Shown: positions 32,134 through 40,989 of the stretch, piece after piece
How positions within the stretch are numbered: position 1 is the stretch's first letter
How the letters are laid out: each line of letters starts with the position of its first letter
Origin: Pseudomonadota bacterium
GTDB lineage: Bacteria; Pseudomonadota; Alphaproteobacteria; Rhizobiales; Xanthobacteraceae
Length of the DNA: 64,000 bases
NCBI GenBank assembly: GCA_023387735.1
Contig: JAEWHP010000003.1
Coordinates: 140,788 to 204,787 of the forward strand
Direction of reading: 5' to 3'
Program-made: the position numbers and the translations under genes
Notes under the pieces: generated by a model
Databases searched by the model: none
What the model was told of the DNA's origin: nothing
What the model saw: only the letters and a program-made list of their open reading frames with translations

Positions 32134-32220
32134 GTAGGGCGGGTTAGGCGCAGCCGTAACCCGCCGCATCTGTCCGTCAAGGAAGCCACGGCGGATTACG
32201 CTACGCTAATCCGCCCTACG
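32134..32220. repeat. palindromic repeat, GTAGGGCGGGTTAGGCG family (copy 5)
   Basis: GTAGGGCGGGTTAG at the left is mirrored by CTAATCCGCCCTAC at the right, with internal CGTAACCCGCCGC / GCGGATTACG arms. It has diverged from the other copies but has the same overall plan. The following 32221-32413 shows nothing further. Confidence 0.75.
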
Positions 32221-32413
32221 CCCTGATTGCTCATGCGAGCACCACGCCGCGCGCAGCCGCGGTGCTCTGGTCCGCATGACGCTGCCACGAGGTCGACCCT
32301 CCAGCGCCATGAGTCGGCCTCTAACCGGCCCGAATTGATTTTGAAGCTGCCGAGCGCCGTCGATCCCGGGCCTGGGGGATACGGTCGATTTTTATCGCCT
32401 CGGGGAAGCGGCA

Positions 32414-33034
32414 ATGAAGCAAACCATCATGTGGCTGGCGTTGGGGTTGTTGTTTGCGCTTGGCGTCACCCTCTCGGTCACCGCCGACTCCTACGGTCCA
32501 TCGGCCACGGCGCAGACGACAGGCTCAGCAACCCTCGTGCAGCCACCACAGCCTGTCCTCGCGGCGACGGCACGACCCGTCGTCATCGACACGCCACGAC
32601 CCGTCGTCATTGAGACGCCACGCCCCGTCGTCGCGGCAAACGCAAAACCGGCCGAGCCGGAGGTTCCCGTTGCCATGCTCGATGACGCGCCGCCAAGATC
32701 AAGCATCAGGCCAGACGCGCTTTCCCGCTGGTACGTCGAATCCGGCGCATCGCAGGCGCCGCGCACGGCCGAGGCGCCGGTCGCGCCCTTGCCGCTCACT
32801 CCCGTAGCGGCCGCGGCCAATGCCACCCAACTCGTGCAAGACGCCAAAGCGGGCATCAAGCCACTGCAAGGCGACGCCCGGCCAGCCAGAAAGCCGAGAG
32901 ACAGCAACGCGCAACTGCCCGGCAAACGGCGAACGACCAACGCCAGGGCATGCGGATCGCAAGGCCGGTTTGCGGATCTGTTGCGACAATTGAAGATCGG
33001 CTCGCGCTGCACGACCAGGCGATCGGCCGCGTAA
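32414..33034 (+). CDS. exported hypothetical protein with PRPVV repeats
   Basis: A 206-residue protein behind GGGGAAGCGGCA. A signal peptide or anchor (IMWLALGLLFALGVTLSVTA) is followed by three imperfect decapeptide repeats: TARPVVIDTP, RPVVIETPRP and VVAANAKPAE (DNA unit about 27 nt, ACACGACCCGTCGTC-like). The C-terminus is basic with two or three Cys (ARACGSQGRF...GSRCTTRR). It is probably periplasmic. No known domain is present, and the repeats suggest slippage-prone low complexity. Confidence 0.65.
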   Translation: MKQTIMWLALGLLFALGVTLSVTADSYGPSATAQTTGSATLVQPPQPVLAATARPVVIDTPRPVVIETPRPVVAANAKPAEPEVPVAMLDDAPPRSSIRPDALSRWYVESGASQAPRTAEAPVAPLPLTPVAAAANATQLVQDAKAGIKPLQGDARPARKPRDSNAQLPGKRRTTNARACGSQGRFADLLRQLKIGSRCTTRRSAA

Positions 33035-33052
33035 GGGCAGCGGGTCAGCATA

Positions 33053-33143
33053 GTAGGGTGGGTTAGCGAAGCGTAACCCACCGCGGTCTCGAAGCGCGGA
33101 TAGCGCTGCCGGTGGGTTACGGCTTCGCCTAACCCACCCTACG
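33053..33143. repeat. palindromic repeat, GTAGGGTGGGTTAGCG family (copy 6)
   Basis: GTAGGGTGGGTTAGCGAAGC is mirrored by GGCTTCGCCTAACCCACCCTAC. Inner GTAACCCACCG/CGGTGGGTTAC arms are complementary. It lies between convergent genes (33034 and 33150), as copy 4 does. Confidence 0.87.
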
Positions 33144-33149
33144 CACCTT

Positions 33150-34682
33150 CTATAGCGGTAAATTGTCGTGCTTCTTCGCCGGCATCTCGACCTTCTTGTC
33201 TTTCAGCATCGCCAGTGCCCGCGCGATCCGCTTTCTCGTCGAATGCGGCATGATGACGTCGTCGATGTAGCCGCGTTCGGCGGCGATGAACGGCGACAGG
33301 AAACGATCCTCGTATTCCTTGGTGCGCTTGGCGATCGCTTCGGGATCGTTCATGTCGGCGCGGAAGATGATTTCCACCGCACCCTTGGCGCCCATCACCG
33401 CGATCTGCGCGGTGGGCCAGGCGTAATTCATGTCGGCGCCGATTTCCTTTGACGCCATGACGTCGAACGCGCCGCCATAGGCCTTGCGGGTGATGACGGT
33501 GACGAGCGGCACCGTGCATTGCGAATAGGCGAACAGCAGTTTGGCACCGTGCTTGATCAGGCCGCCATATTCCTGCGCGGTACCCGGCAGGAAGCCCGGC
33601 ACATCGACGAAGGTCACGATCGGGATATTGAAGGCATCACAAAAACGGACAAAGCGCGCGGCCTTGCGCGAAGCATCCGAGTCGAGCACGCCGGCCAGCA
33701 CCATCGGCTGGTTGGCGACAAAACCCACCGTGCGGCCGGCGATGCGGCCGAAACCAGTGACGATGTTCCTGGCAAACGTCTCCGACAGTTCGAAGAAATC
33801 GCCCTCGTCCACGACCTTCTGGATCAATTCCTTCATGTCGTAGGGCTTGTTCGGGTTATCGGGGATCAGCGTGTCGAGCGACATGTCGACGCGCTCGATG
33901 TCGTCGAAGCTCGGCCATTCCGGCACGCCGTCGGTATTGTTGGCCGGCAGGAAGTCGATCAGCCGGCGCATCTGCAGCAGCGTCTCGACGTCGTTCTCGA
34001 ATGCGCCGTCCGCAATCGAGGAACGCGTCGCATGCACCGAGGCGCCACCGAGTTCTTCGGCCGTGACCACCTCGTTGGTGACGGTCTTCACGACGTCGGG
34101 GCCGGTGACGAACATGTAGCTGGTGTTCTTCACCATGAAGATGAAGTCGGTCATCGCGGGGGAATAGACGTCGCCGCCGGCGCACGGGCCCATGATGACG
34201 GAGATCTGCGGGATCACGCCCGAGGCGATGACGTTGCGGCGGAACACGTAGGAATAACCCGCGAGCGCCGCGACGCCTTCCTGGATGCGCGCACCGCCGG
34301 CGTCATAGAGGCCGATGATGGGCGCCCTCGCCTTCATCGCCATGTCCTGCAGTTTTGTGATCTTCAACGCGTGGGTTTCGGACAGCGAGCCGCCGAACAC
34401 GGTAAAATCCTTGGCGAAGACGAAAGTCTTGCGGCCGTTGACTGTGCCCCACCCGGTGACCACGCCGTCGCCCGGCACCTTGGTTTTTTCCATGCCGAAT
34501 TCGGTCGAACGGTGCTCGACGAACATGTCGAATTCCTCGAACGAGCCCTTGTCGAGCAGCAGTTCGATGCGCTCCCGCGCGGTCAGCTTGCCGCGCGCGT
34601 GCTGCGCCTCGATCCGCTTCTGGCCGCCGCCGAGCTTGGCGCCGGCGCGACGTTCTTCGAGGGTGTCCAGGATATCTTTCAT
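33150..34682 (-). CDS. pccB: acyl-CoA carboxylase beta (carboxyltransferase) subunit, PccB-like
   Basis: A 510-residue cytosolic carboxyltransferase from ATG 34682 (CGGAAG upstream); longer starts to 34727 are possible. It transfers the carboxyl group from biotin to propionyl-CoA or a related acyl-CoA. Both crotonase-fold halves are visible: N-terminal MKARAPIIGLYDAGGARIQEGV, and C-terminal IPIVTFVDVPGFLPGTAQEYGG and TRKAYGGAFDVMASK. The length equals that of known PccB. The alpha/biotin subunit gene is not in this window, which is usual when pccA lies nearby but not adjacent. Confidence 0.9.
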   Translation of the reverse strand: MKDILDTLEERRAGAKLGGGQKRIEAQHARGKLTARERIELLLDKGSFEEFDMFVEHRSTEFGMEKTKVPGDGVVTGWGTVNGRKTFVFAKDFTVFGGSLSETHALKITKLQDMAMKARAPIIGLYDAGGARIQEGVAALAGYSYVFRRNVIASGVIPQISVIMGPCAGGDVYSPAMTDFIFMVKNTSYMFVTGPDVVKTVTNEVVTAEELGGASVHATRSSIADGAFENDVETLLQMRRLIDFLPANNTDGVPEWPSFDDIERVDMSLDTLIPDNPNKPYDMKELIQKVVDEGDFFELSETFARNIVTGFGRIAGRTVGFVANQPMVLAGVLDSDASRKAARFVRFCDAFNIPIVTFVDVPGFLPGTAQEYGGLIKHGAKLLFAYSQCTVPLVTVITRKAYGGAFDVMASKEIGADMNYAWPTAQIAVMGAKGAVEIIFRADMNDPEAIAKRTKEYEDRFLSPFIAAERGYIDDVIMPHSTRKRIARALAMLKDKKVEMPAKKHDNLPL

Positions 34683-34816
34683 CTGCTTCCGCCCGTCCAT
34701 TAGGTCGATTTGGGGGCCTTCTAACACGGCCTTTTCCGAACGGGAAACACCCTGTCCTGCATCTGGTACCGCCGCCCGGCAGGCCCCATATCAGCCTCCT
34801 CACCAGGGGGACCGGC

Positions 34817-35224
34817 ATGACCGACATCACGAGCACCGAGGCGCCAGGCGCCGTCACGGGAGGCCTGCGGACGCTGCTCCGGCTGGAGGGACTGGCGCTC
34901 CTGATCGGGATGACGCTGCTTTATTACATCTGGGACGGATCGTGGTGGGTCTACGCCCTGCTGTTCTTCGTGCCCGATATCAGCTTCGCGGCCTATCTCT
35001 CAGGCCCGCGTTTCGGCGCCCTCGTCTATAACGCGGCCCATAGCTACCTCGGCCCGATGGCGATGATGACCGGCGGATTTGCCACCGCATCGCCGCTCGT
35101 GCTCTCCATCGCGATGATCTGGCTGGCCCATATCGGCTTCGACCGCGCGCTCGGCTACGGCCTGAAATACACCTCAGGCTTCACCGACACCCATCTGGGG
35201 CGGATCGGCAAGCTTCCGATGTGA
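34817..35224 (+). CDS. DUF4260 membrane protein
   Basis: A 135-residue inner-membrane protein with about four helices (LLRLEGLALLIGMTLLYYIW, WVYALLFFVPDISFAAYL, YLGPMAMMTGGFA, LVLSIAMIWLAHIGFDRALG). It ends in the DUF4260 signature DRALGYGLKY...FTDTHLGRIG. The family's function is unknown. It converges with the beta-lactamase gene with only 2 nt between the stop codons. Confidence 0.85.
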   Translation: MTDITSTEAPGAVTGGLRTLLRLEGLALLIGMTLLYYIWDGSWWVYALLFFVPDISFAAYLSGPRFGALVYNAAHSYLGPMAMMTGGFATASPLVLSIAMIWLAHIGFDRALGYGLKYTSGFTDTHLGRIGKLPM

Positions 35225-35226
35225 TA

Positions 35227-36045
35227 TCAATAAGCCACGATATCGGTCAGGCACTGCTGCGTCACGGTCATGCGCGCGGCGATGTGCTCGGGGGTCTTGC
35301 AGTCCATGTTCATGGCGAACACGGTTTGATGGCTGCCCTTCTCGACCCAGCCGACCATCCAGCCCAGTGACGGCTTGCCCTGCTCGGCGCCCAACAGCCC
35401 GCTCTTGGCGCGGATGGTGGCGTCGCCGACTTTGGTCACCGGCATGATGTCCCGCACCAGCTCCTGGCTTCGCCTGGAGACCGGCAGCACGCCACGGCGC
35501 AGCCGGTCGAGGAAATCGATCTGCTGCATCGGATCGATGCGCAAATTGCCGGTCAGCCAGAACTGGTCGATGCCGCCGCCGATGTCGCGGTTGCCGTAGT
35601 CCATCAGGTCGAGATATTTCTGCATCCGCTCCGGCCCGATGCGCCGCGCGATCTCCTGATAGACCGGCACGGCGGAGGCCGCGATCGCCGAGCGCAAGGT
35701 GTGGTCCTTGTTCCAGGCCGCGATGCTGCGCGTGACCCCGTCCCACTTGAAAATGTCCTTGTCCGGATCCTGGACCACGCCGGTCTCCAGCGCGATGATC
35801 GAATTCGGAACCTTGAAGGTCGAAGCCGGCAACTGGGCCTCGCCCGAACGCACCTTGTCGCTGGCGATGATCAGGTAATCGTCAACCTTGTAGCCGACGA
35901 AGGTGCCGACCGTGCCGAGCGCGAAGAACCGCCGCGCGAGATCGTCGCGGAACTCGCTGCGCTGGTAGGAAACATTGGCAAGGCTGCGCGCGGGCAACAA
36001 GCTGGTCGCGGCAAGCAGGCCCAGCGCATGGCGGCGGTTGATCAC
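35227..36045 (-). CDS. class D (OXA-type) beta-lactamase
   Basis: A 272-residue periplasmic serine beta-lactamase. The GTG at 36045 gives an N-terminal signal beginning INRRHALGLLAA (RR, possibly Tat); a TTG at 36105 would add 20 residues. All class D landmarks are present: S75TFK78, S124xV126 (SAV), Y150GN152 and K214SG216 (KTG equivalent), with WNKDHTL after FKWDG, and GWMVGW. It hydrolyses penicillins by acylation of Ser75, with carboxylated Lys78 as base. It is single, with no regulator or mobile element, so it looks like an intrinsic chromosomal enzyme. Confidence 0.92.
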   Translation of the reverse strand: MINRRHALGLLAATSLLPARSLANVSYQRSEFRDDLARRFFALGTVGTFVGYKVDDYLIIASDKVRSGEAQLPASTFKVPNSIIALETGVVQDPDKDIFKWDGVTRSIAAWNKDHTLRSAIAASAVPVYQEIARRIGPERMQKYLDLMDYGNRDIGGGIDQFWLTGNLRIDPMQQIDFLDRLRRGVLPVSRRSQELVRDIMPVTKVGDATIRAKSGLLGAEQGKPSLGWMVGWVEKGSHQTVFAMNMDCKTPEHIAARMTVTQQCLTDIVAY

Positions 36046-36160
36046 GGCGGTATCCGAAACTGGTTGAGGGACGATGCTGATGGCATCGCGGAAAAGCCGT
36101 GACAAGTGGGATCTTTGTATGGCGGACCGATTGGCGGGTTTCGCGGATGAAACCCTGAAA

Positions 36161-36427
36161 TCAGCGGATCCGGCCCGACAGCCGCAGCACGAAGATCAGC
36201 ACCTCGGCGACGGCCTTGTAGAGTTCGGCCGGAATCTCGTCGCCGATCTCGACGTGGGACAAGGCGCCCGCCAGCACCTCGTTTTCCTCGATCGGAATGT
36301 CGTGGGCCTTGGCGAGTTCGATGATCTTGTCGCCGATCGTGCCCTTGCCCTTGGCGACAACGCGTGGCGCGCCGGTCTTGTCGTAATGCAGCGCGACCGC
36401 GAGCCTCGATTTGGCATCGACGCTCAT
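36161..36427 (-). CDS. FlhX/FlhB C-terminal-like protein
   Basis: An 88-residue protein equal to the cytoplasmic C-terminal domain of FlhB/YscU export-gate proteins: AVALHYDKTGAPRVVAKGKG, IIELAKAHDIPIEENEVLAGAL, and IGDEIPAELYKAVAEVLIFV. The NPTH autocleavage motif is absent, as expected for stand-alone FlhX. FlhX can replace part of cleaved FlhB and affect flagellar export switching. Its ATG overlaps the stop of the upstream FliK gene by 4 nt, so the two are co-translated. Confidence 0.88.
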   Translation of the reverse strand: MSVDAKSRLAVALHYDKTGAPRVVAKGKGTIGDKIIELAKAHDIPIEENEVLAGALSHVEIGDEIPAELYKAVAEVLIFVLRLSGRIR

Positions 36428-38001
36428 AGCGCGCGGTCCAGGAAATGACCGGCGCGCGCGGGGGTGACTTGCGGCGGCGCGCCGTCGCGGATCAGGATCT
36501 CGCCGGGATTGAGTTCGGCGCGGCTGAGCGCCTGGCTCAGTTGCGAGGCGCCGGCGCGAAGCTGTGCGGCGGTTGCCGGCCGCTCCGCCCACATCCGCAC
36601 CGAGGTCTTTTCGCCTGTCAGCGAGACCTGCGCGTGAACCGGGCCGGTCGGCTCGACATCGATCGAGAAACGCGCCCGCCACACCCGCTTGACCGCCTCG
36701 ACCTGCTGCTCGGTGCCGCCGTCGCGCGAGATCTCGAACTGTGCCATCGCGGTGCCTTGCGGCGTCACGAACGGAATCTCGAAATTCCAACGCGATCCGC
36801 TCACGTCGACTTTCGGCGCTGATACGTCGACGCGGTCCGGCAGGGAGGCCACCTGCAGCAGCGTCTGCCGCGCGATCGCGGCGTCGGTGTCGTCGAGCAG
36901 ATGATGCGCGGTGGTCGCAAGCGGCGCGTCCGGCACAATCGTCGGTGCGGCGATCGGCTGAGCTGCGGGAAGCGCGCCGCGGAACGGGGGCGGCGGCGTG
37001 TTGGTGTGGACGGGCGCCTCGCCGCCGCGGGCATCTTTCGGGACAATCACCGGCCGCAGCGGATTGCCGAGCGCCTGCAGCGCTTCCTGCAGCAGGTTCA
37101 GCGTGGCGCCAGCCGAAGGTCCGGCATTCAGTGCGGCCGAAAGCGCGCTGCGGGCGGCGTTGCCGGGCAGCGCGGCATCCGGGACAGCAGGCAGCCGCGC
37201 CTGCGGCAGCATGATTTCCTGGACGTCGAATTGCGCTGATGGCGCGAGGCTGGGTGCCGATGTGTTGAGCGCCGTTGGCGCCGCCGTCGCTCCGGGCACG
37301 GCATTGGTGCCGAGCGCCGACTGCAGCGTCTGGCGAAGCACGATCAGCGCGGCCTTGAGATCGGGAACGCCCTGTGGCGGCAACGAGCCCGTTGCCAGCG
37401 ACGCCTCGAGGAAAATCCCCGACTTCTGGAACGCGGTCTTGATGTCGCCGCCGTCGAGGTTCTGGTCGAGGCTGGTCTGCTGTGCCAGGACCTGCGCGAT
37501 CGCCGCCTGCAATTTCGGCGGCAGGTTGCTGGCGGAAACGGCGGCGCCGAGATTGGCAAACAGCGGCGCCAGGCTTTCCTGCTCGCTGGCCGCGGCCTGC
37601 GCTGCGACCGAGACCGCCGCACGCTCTGCCGTGGTCAATACATTCTTCGATGCGACGATCGTCGGAGGGTTGGCTGCAAAATCGGCCAGCGCATCGGGCG
37701 ACAACGTAACGGCATCGGCCGCGGCTCCCGCCGCGCCGCCGCCCTGCCCGACCATGGCGAGGCGGATACCGTCCTTGCTCTGGGTGACCGCGAGCTGCAG
37801 GTTCTGGCCCTGCTGCAGCGAAACTTCGGAGGCGACATCGAGCGAAAGGCCGGCGATCGCGATCCGCACCATATCGGCGGCGAGGACTTTCAGGACCTGC
37901 GCATTCACCACGCTTCCCGGCTTCAGCACGAGTTCGGGCGCAATGCCGCCAACCTCTTGGGCGGCGAGCACGGGCGTGACGTTGTTGATGGAGATCGCCA
38001 T
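36424..38001 (-). CDS. flagellar hook-length control (FliK-like) protein
   Basis: A 525-residue protein from ATG 38001. The long N-terminal and central region is rich in Ala, Pro, Thr and Gln, as in the secreted molecular ruler FliK. The C-terminal Flg_hook domain (about residues 390-490) includes WNFEIPFVTPQGTAMAQFEISRD and TGPVHAQVSLTGEKTSVRMWAERP. It would be exported early and stop hook growth through contact with FlhB. The FlhX gene follows directly with a 4-nt overlap. No other flagellar gene is in this window. Confidence 0.85.
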   Translation of the reverse strand: MAISINNVTPVLAAQEVGGIAPELVLKPGSVVNAQVLKVLAADMVRIAIAGLSLDVASEVSLQQGQNLQLAVTQSKDGIRLAMVGQGGGAAGAAADAVTLSPDALADFAANPPTIVASKNVLTTAERAAVSVAAQAAASEQESLAPLFANLGAAVSASNLPPKLQAAIAQVLAQQTSLDQNLDGGDIKTAFQKSGIFLEASLATGSLPPQGVPDLKAALIVLRQTLQSALGTNAVPGATAAPTALNTSAPSLAPSAQFDVQEIMLPQARLPAVPDAALPGNAARSALSAALNAGPSAGATLNLLQEALQALGNPLRPVIVPKDARGGEAPVHTNTPPPPFRGALPAAQPIAAPTIVPDAPLATTAHHLLDDTDAAIARQTLLQVASLPDRVDVSAPKVDVSGSRWNFEIPFVTPQGTAMAQFEISRDGGTEQQVEAVKRVWRARFSIDVEPTGPVHAQVSLTGEKTSVRMWAERPATAAQLRAGASQLSQALSRAELNPGEILIRDGAPPQVTPARAGHFLDRAL

Positions 38002-38159
38002 ATTCAAAAGATCTCGGCCAGGCCGGCAGGCTACCCCGGCGACGTAAACCTCTCGTTAAGAACCGGGCTTGTTTCCGGGGCCTCGATGGGCTGTATTCGT
38101 CGCCGGCTTGCCCACTGCGCTGACGCATGGCCTGCTTCACACCAGCAACGGGACAGCGG

Positions 38160-39143
38160 ATGGACCAGGCCCTCGCCGACATTGGCGTCATCTCCGCCTA
38201 TCGCTTCGCCGACGACGGCTCGGCGACCAAGCTCGACGTCGCCAACCTCGATGCGGAACTGGCCGATCCGAACGGCTGGCTGTGGCTGCATTTCAACCTG
38301 TCCAACCGCCGCTGCCACGACTGGCTGAGCAGGACCGCGCCGCTGTCCGACGTCGCGCGCGAAGCGCTGCTCGATACCGACGAGCATATCCGGCTCGATA
38401 TCTTCGGCGAGGAGATCGCCGGCGTCCTGCCCGACCTGCATCAGGAGTTCATGCAGGAGGGCGACGACCTCGTGCGGGTGCACTTCGCGATCTCGTCGAG
38501 ACTGATGATCACTGCCCGGCGCAAGCCGCTGCGCGCCATCGAACTGACGCGGCGTGCGCTCGACGGCGGCCGCAAGTTCCGCACCCCGGTGTCGCTGTTC
38601 GATGCGATCGTCGACCAGTTCGCCGACGTGATCGGACGGTTTTCGGCCGGCCTCGGCGACGAACTCGACATCGTCGAGGATCACGTGCTGCACGACGAGA
38701 TCGACGATGAGCGGCTGCGGCTCGGCCGCGTGCGCCTGCAGGCGATCCGCACGCGGCGGCAGCTGTCGCAGATCCGCGCGCTGTTTCATCGCATGGAGAC
38801 GCGCGAGGACGTCGAATCCGAAACCCTGCTGTCGGCGATGCGGAAGCTCGCGCAGAAATTCGACGCGCTCGACTACGAGTTCAGCGCCATCTACGAGCGC
38901 GCGCGGCTGCTGCAGGACGAGATCGCCGGCCGCGCCACGGCGATCACCAACCGCCGCCTGTTCACGCTGTCGGTGCTGACCGCATGCATGCTGCCTTCGA
39001 CGCTGGTCACGGGCTTCTTCGGCATGAACACAAAGGACATGCCGTTCCAGACCGGCGACGGCGGCACCTGGTACGCGTTCCTGCTGGTGGTCGCCGCAGG
39101 CGCGCTAACGTGGTGGCTGCTCAGGCGGACCAAGGCGCTGTAG
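38160..39143 (+). CDS. CorA/ZntB-like metal ion transporter
   Basis: A 327-residue inner-membrane protein from ATG 38160. It has a long cytoplasmic domain with the CorA helical bundle (DELDIVEDHVLHDEIDDERLRLGRVRLQ), then two C-terminal helices, the first containing the GMN pore signature (FFGMNTKDMP). The ZntB-type loop after GMN reads NTKDMP, not the MPEL of Mg-specific CorA, so zinc or other divalent ion flux is possible. It is divergent from fliK. Confidence 0.88.
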   Translation: MDQALADIGVISAYRFADDGSATKLDVANLDAELADPNGWLWLHFNLSNRRCHDWLSRTAPLSDVAREALLDTDEHIRLDIFGEEIAGVLPDLHQEFMQEGDDLVRVHFAISSRLMITARRKPLRAIELTRRALDGGRKFRTPVSLFDAIVDQFADVIGRFSAGLGDELDIVEDHVLHDEIDDERLRLGRVRLQAIRTRRQLSQIRALFHRMETREDVESETLLSAMRKLAQKFDALDYEFSAIYERARLLQDEIAGRATAITNRRLFTLSVLTACMLPSTLVTGFFGMNTKDMPFQTGDGGTWYAFLLVVAAGALTWWLLRRTKAL

Positions 39144-39520
39144 GCGATTCAACGAAGAGTGATAATGGCCTGTTAACCGAAGCCGCAAATAGCTTCATTT
39201 GTTTTGATTCCGAAGTGTTGCGCTGAACTGACGTTAGCCACGAACCCCAGGGGGCTCCGGTTTGCGAATTCGCAAGGCGCCCGCCCACCCCAAAATGGAT
39301 GCGCGCTGCGGCAAAACGCCGTAGTTCAGGCTGTTTCCGCGTCTTTCGACGTGCCAGCCGCACCTTCGCCCTGACGGCAGGCGAGATCGACAATCAGGAT
39401 CGGCGACGCGATGGGTTAACACTTCGTTGCCGGTCTCACTCGTATGCCGAGTATCGTTTTACGAGGATTTCATGGCCCCCGAGCTAGTTTGAACGCAGTT
39501 TCATTCACCGGGATAGCGCC
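39144..39520. other. leader region of the TadG-like gene with perfect palindrome
   Basis: No gene is seen in these 377 nt. TTGCGAATTCGCAA (39262-39275) is a perfect 14-bp palindrome that could be an operator. The final part, from about 39420, is relatively AT-rich and probably holds the promoter of the gene at 39521. Confidence 0.45.
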
Positions 39521-40891
39521 ATGAAAAACCAACCAGCGGTGGTCCGCCTCCAGAGCCTTCTTGGAAGATTCGGTCGGTCCGAGCAGGGCAATATCGCAAT
39601 GCTCTTCGGAATCGCCGTGGTGCCGATCATCACCTTCGTCGGCGCGGCGGTCGATTATACCCGCGCCAACACGGCCCGGTCCTCGATGCAGGCAGCCATG
39701 GACTCGACGTCCCTGATGCTGGCCAAGGATTTGCAGGACGGCACCATCAACACCTCGCAGATCACGCAGAAGGCCCAGGACTATTTCAAGGCTCTCTACG
39801 CCAACGCCGATGCGAAACAGGTGGGCGTGACCGCGACCTATACGGCCGCCGCCGGCAACGGTTCAAAGATCGAGATCGCCGGCAACGGCAAGATCGACAC
39901 CAGCTTCATGAGGCTGGTCGGCATCCCCGACATCAAGTTCAACACCAATGCCACGTCGGCCTGGGGTAACGTGCGCATGCGGGTCGCGATGGCGCTCGAC
40001 GTCACGGGATCGATGCGGGACGACGGCAAGATGCCGGCGATGCAGACGGCCGCCAAGAGCCTGATCGATCAATTGAGCCCGCTCGCCAAGAACCCCGGCG
40101 ACATCTACATCTCGGTCGTTCCCTTCGCCAAGGACGTCAACCTCGGCTCGAGTTACTACAACGAGACCTGGATCGACTGGAGTCTGTGGGACGCAGCCAA
40201 TGGCACGTGCAGCAAATCGTCATACACGACCAAGAGCAGTTGCCTGAACAAGAGCGGGACCTGGACGCCGGCGAACCACAACACCTGGACCGGCTGCGTC
40301 ACCGACCGCACCCAGGACTACGACACCAAGAACACGCCACCGACGTCGTCCAATGCGCCGACCATGGTCTTCGCCGAGGAATACGTCTCCGGCTCCGAGA
40401 AGTACTGCAAGACCGGCAACGACCCCTATATGCCGCCGATCATGCCGCTGAGTTACGACTGGAATGCGCTCAAGACCATGATCGGCACGTTGCAGCCCAC
40501 CGGCAATACCAACCAGGGCATCGGCCTGGCATGGGGCTGGCTGACGCTTGGAACGGGCGCGCCGTTCAACGCGCCCGCCAAGGATACGTCGAACTACACC
40601 TATAAGGAGGCGATCATCCTGCTGTCGGACGGCATGAACACGCAGAACCGCTTCACCAGCAACACTTCGCAGATCGACGCCCGGCAGAAGATCCTCTGCG
40701 ACAACGCCAAGCAGGCCGGCGTCACGATCTATACCATTCACGTCAATACGGGCGGCGATCCGACTTCGTCCGTGCTGAAGTACTGCGCCAGCGGCGCCGA
40801 CAAGTTCTACGAGGTCAAGCAGGCCAACCAGACCCTGTCGGTGTTCAACTCGATCGGTCAGTCGCTGGCCAAGCTGCGCATCGCGAAGTAA
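39521..40891 (+). CDS. TadG-like Flp pilus assembly protein with vWA domain
   Basis: A 456-residue exported protein. The N-terminal TadE/pseudopilin-type segment reads RSEQGNIAMLFGIAVVPIITFVGAAVDYTRA, where the hydrophobic stretch anchors it in the membrane. A von Willebrand A domain begins at about 150 (RVAMALDVTGSM, DxxGS metal site) and extends to the C-terminus (YKEAIILLSDGMNTQ). A Cys-bearing insert occupies the middle (GTCSKSSYTTKSSCLNKSG). No other tad genes flank it, so it is an orphan copy. A terminator follows. Confidence 0.88.
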   Translation: MKNQPAVVRLQSLLGRFGRSEQGNIAMLFGIAVVPIITFVGAAVDYTRANTARSSMQAAMDSTSLMLAKDLQDGTINTSQITQKAQDYFKALYANADAKQVGVTATYTAAAGNGSKIEIAGNGKIDTSFMRLVGIPDIKFNTNATSAWGNVRMRVAMALDVTGSMRDDGKMPAMQTAAKSLIDQLSPLAKNPGDIYISVVPFAKDVNLGSSYYNETWIDWSLWDAANGTCSKSSYTTKSSCLNKSGTWTPANHNTWTGCVTDRTQDYDTKNTPPTSSNAPTMVFAEEYVSGSEKYCKTGNDPYMPPIMPLSYDWNALKTMIGTLQPTGNTNQGIGLAWGWLTLGTGAPFNAPAKDTSNYTYKEAIILLSDGMNTQNRFTSNTSQIDARQKILCDNAKQAGVTIYTIHVNTGGDPTSSVLKYCASGADKFYEVKQANQTLSVFNSIGQSLAKLRIAK

Positions 40892-40914
40892 CCGCCGCAA
40901 TCAGGCGCAAGAAG

Positions 40915-40944
40915 AAAGCCCGGCCGCAACGGCCGGGCTTTTTT
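40915..40944 (+). terminator. rho-independent terminator
   Basis: AAGCCCGGCCG-CAA-CGGCCGGGCTT followed by TTTT, 24 nt after the stop at 40891. Its A-rich left side may let it also work for the convergent AraC gene. Confidence 0.92.
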
Positions 40945-40989
40945 GCTTGTTAGCCGCAAGGGGCCGACATGCCCCTCCGTGAGCGCACC

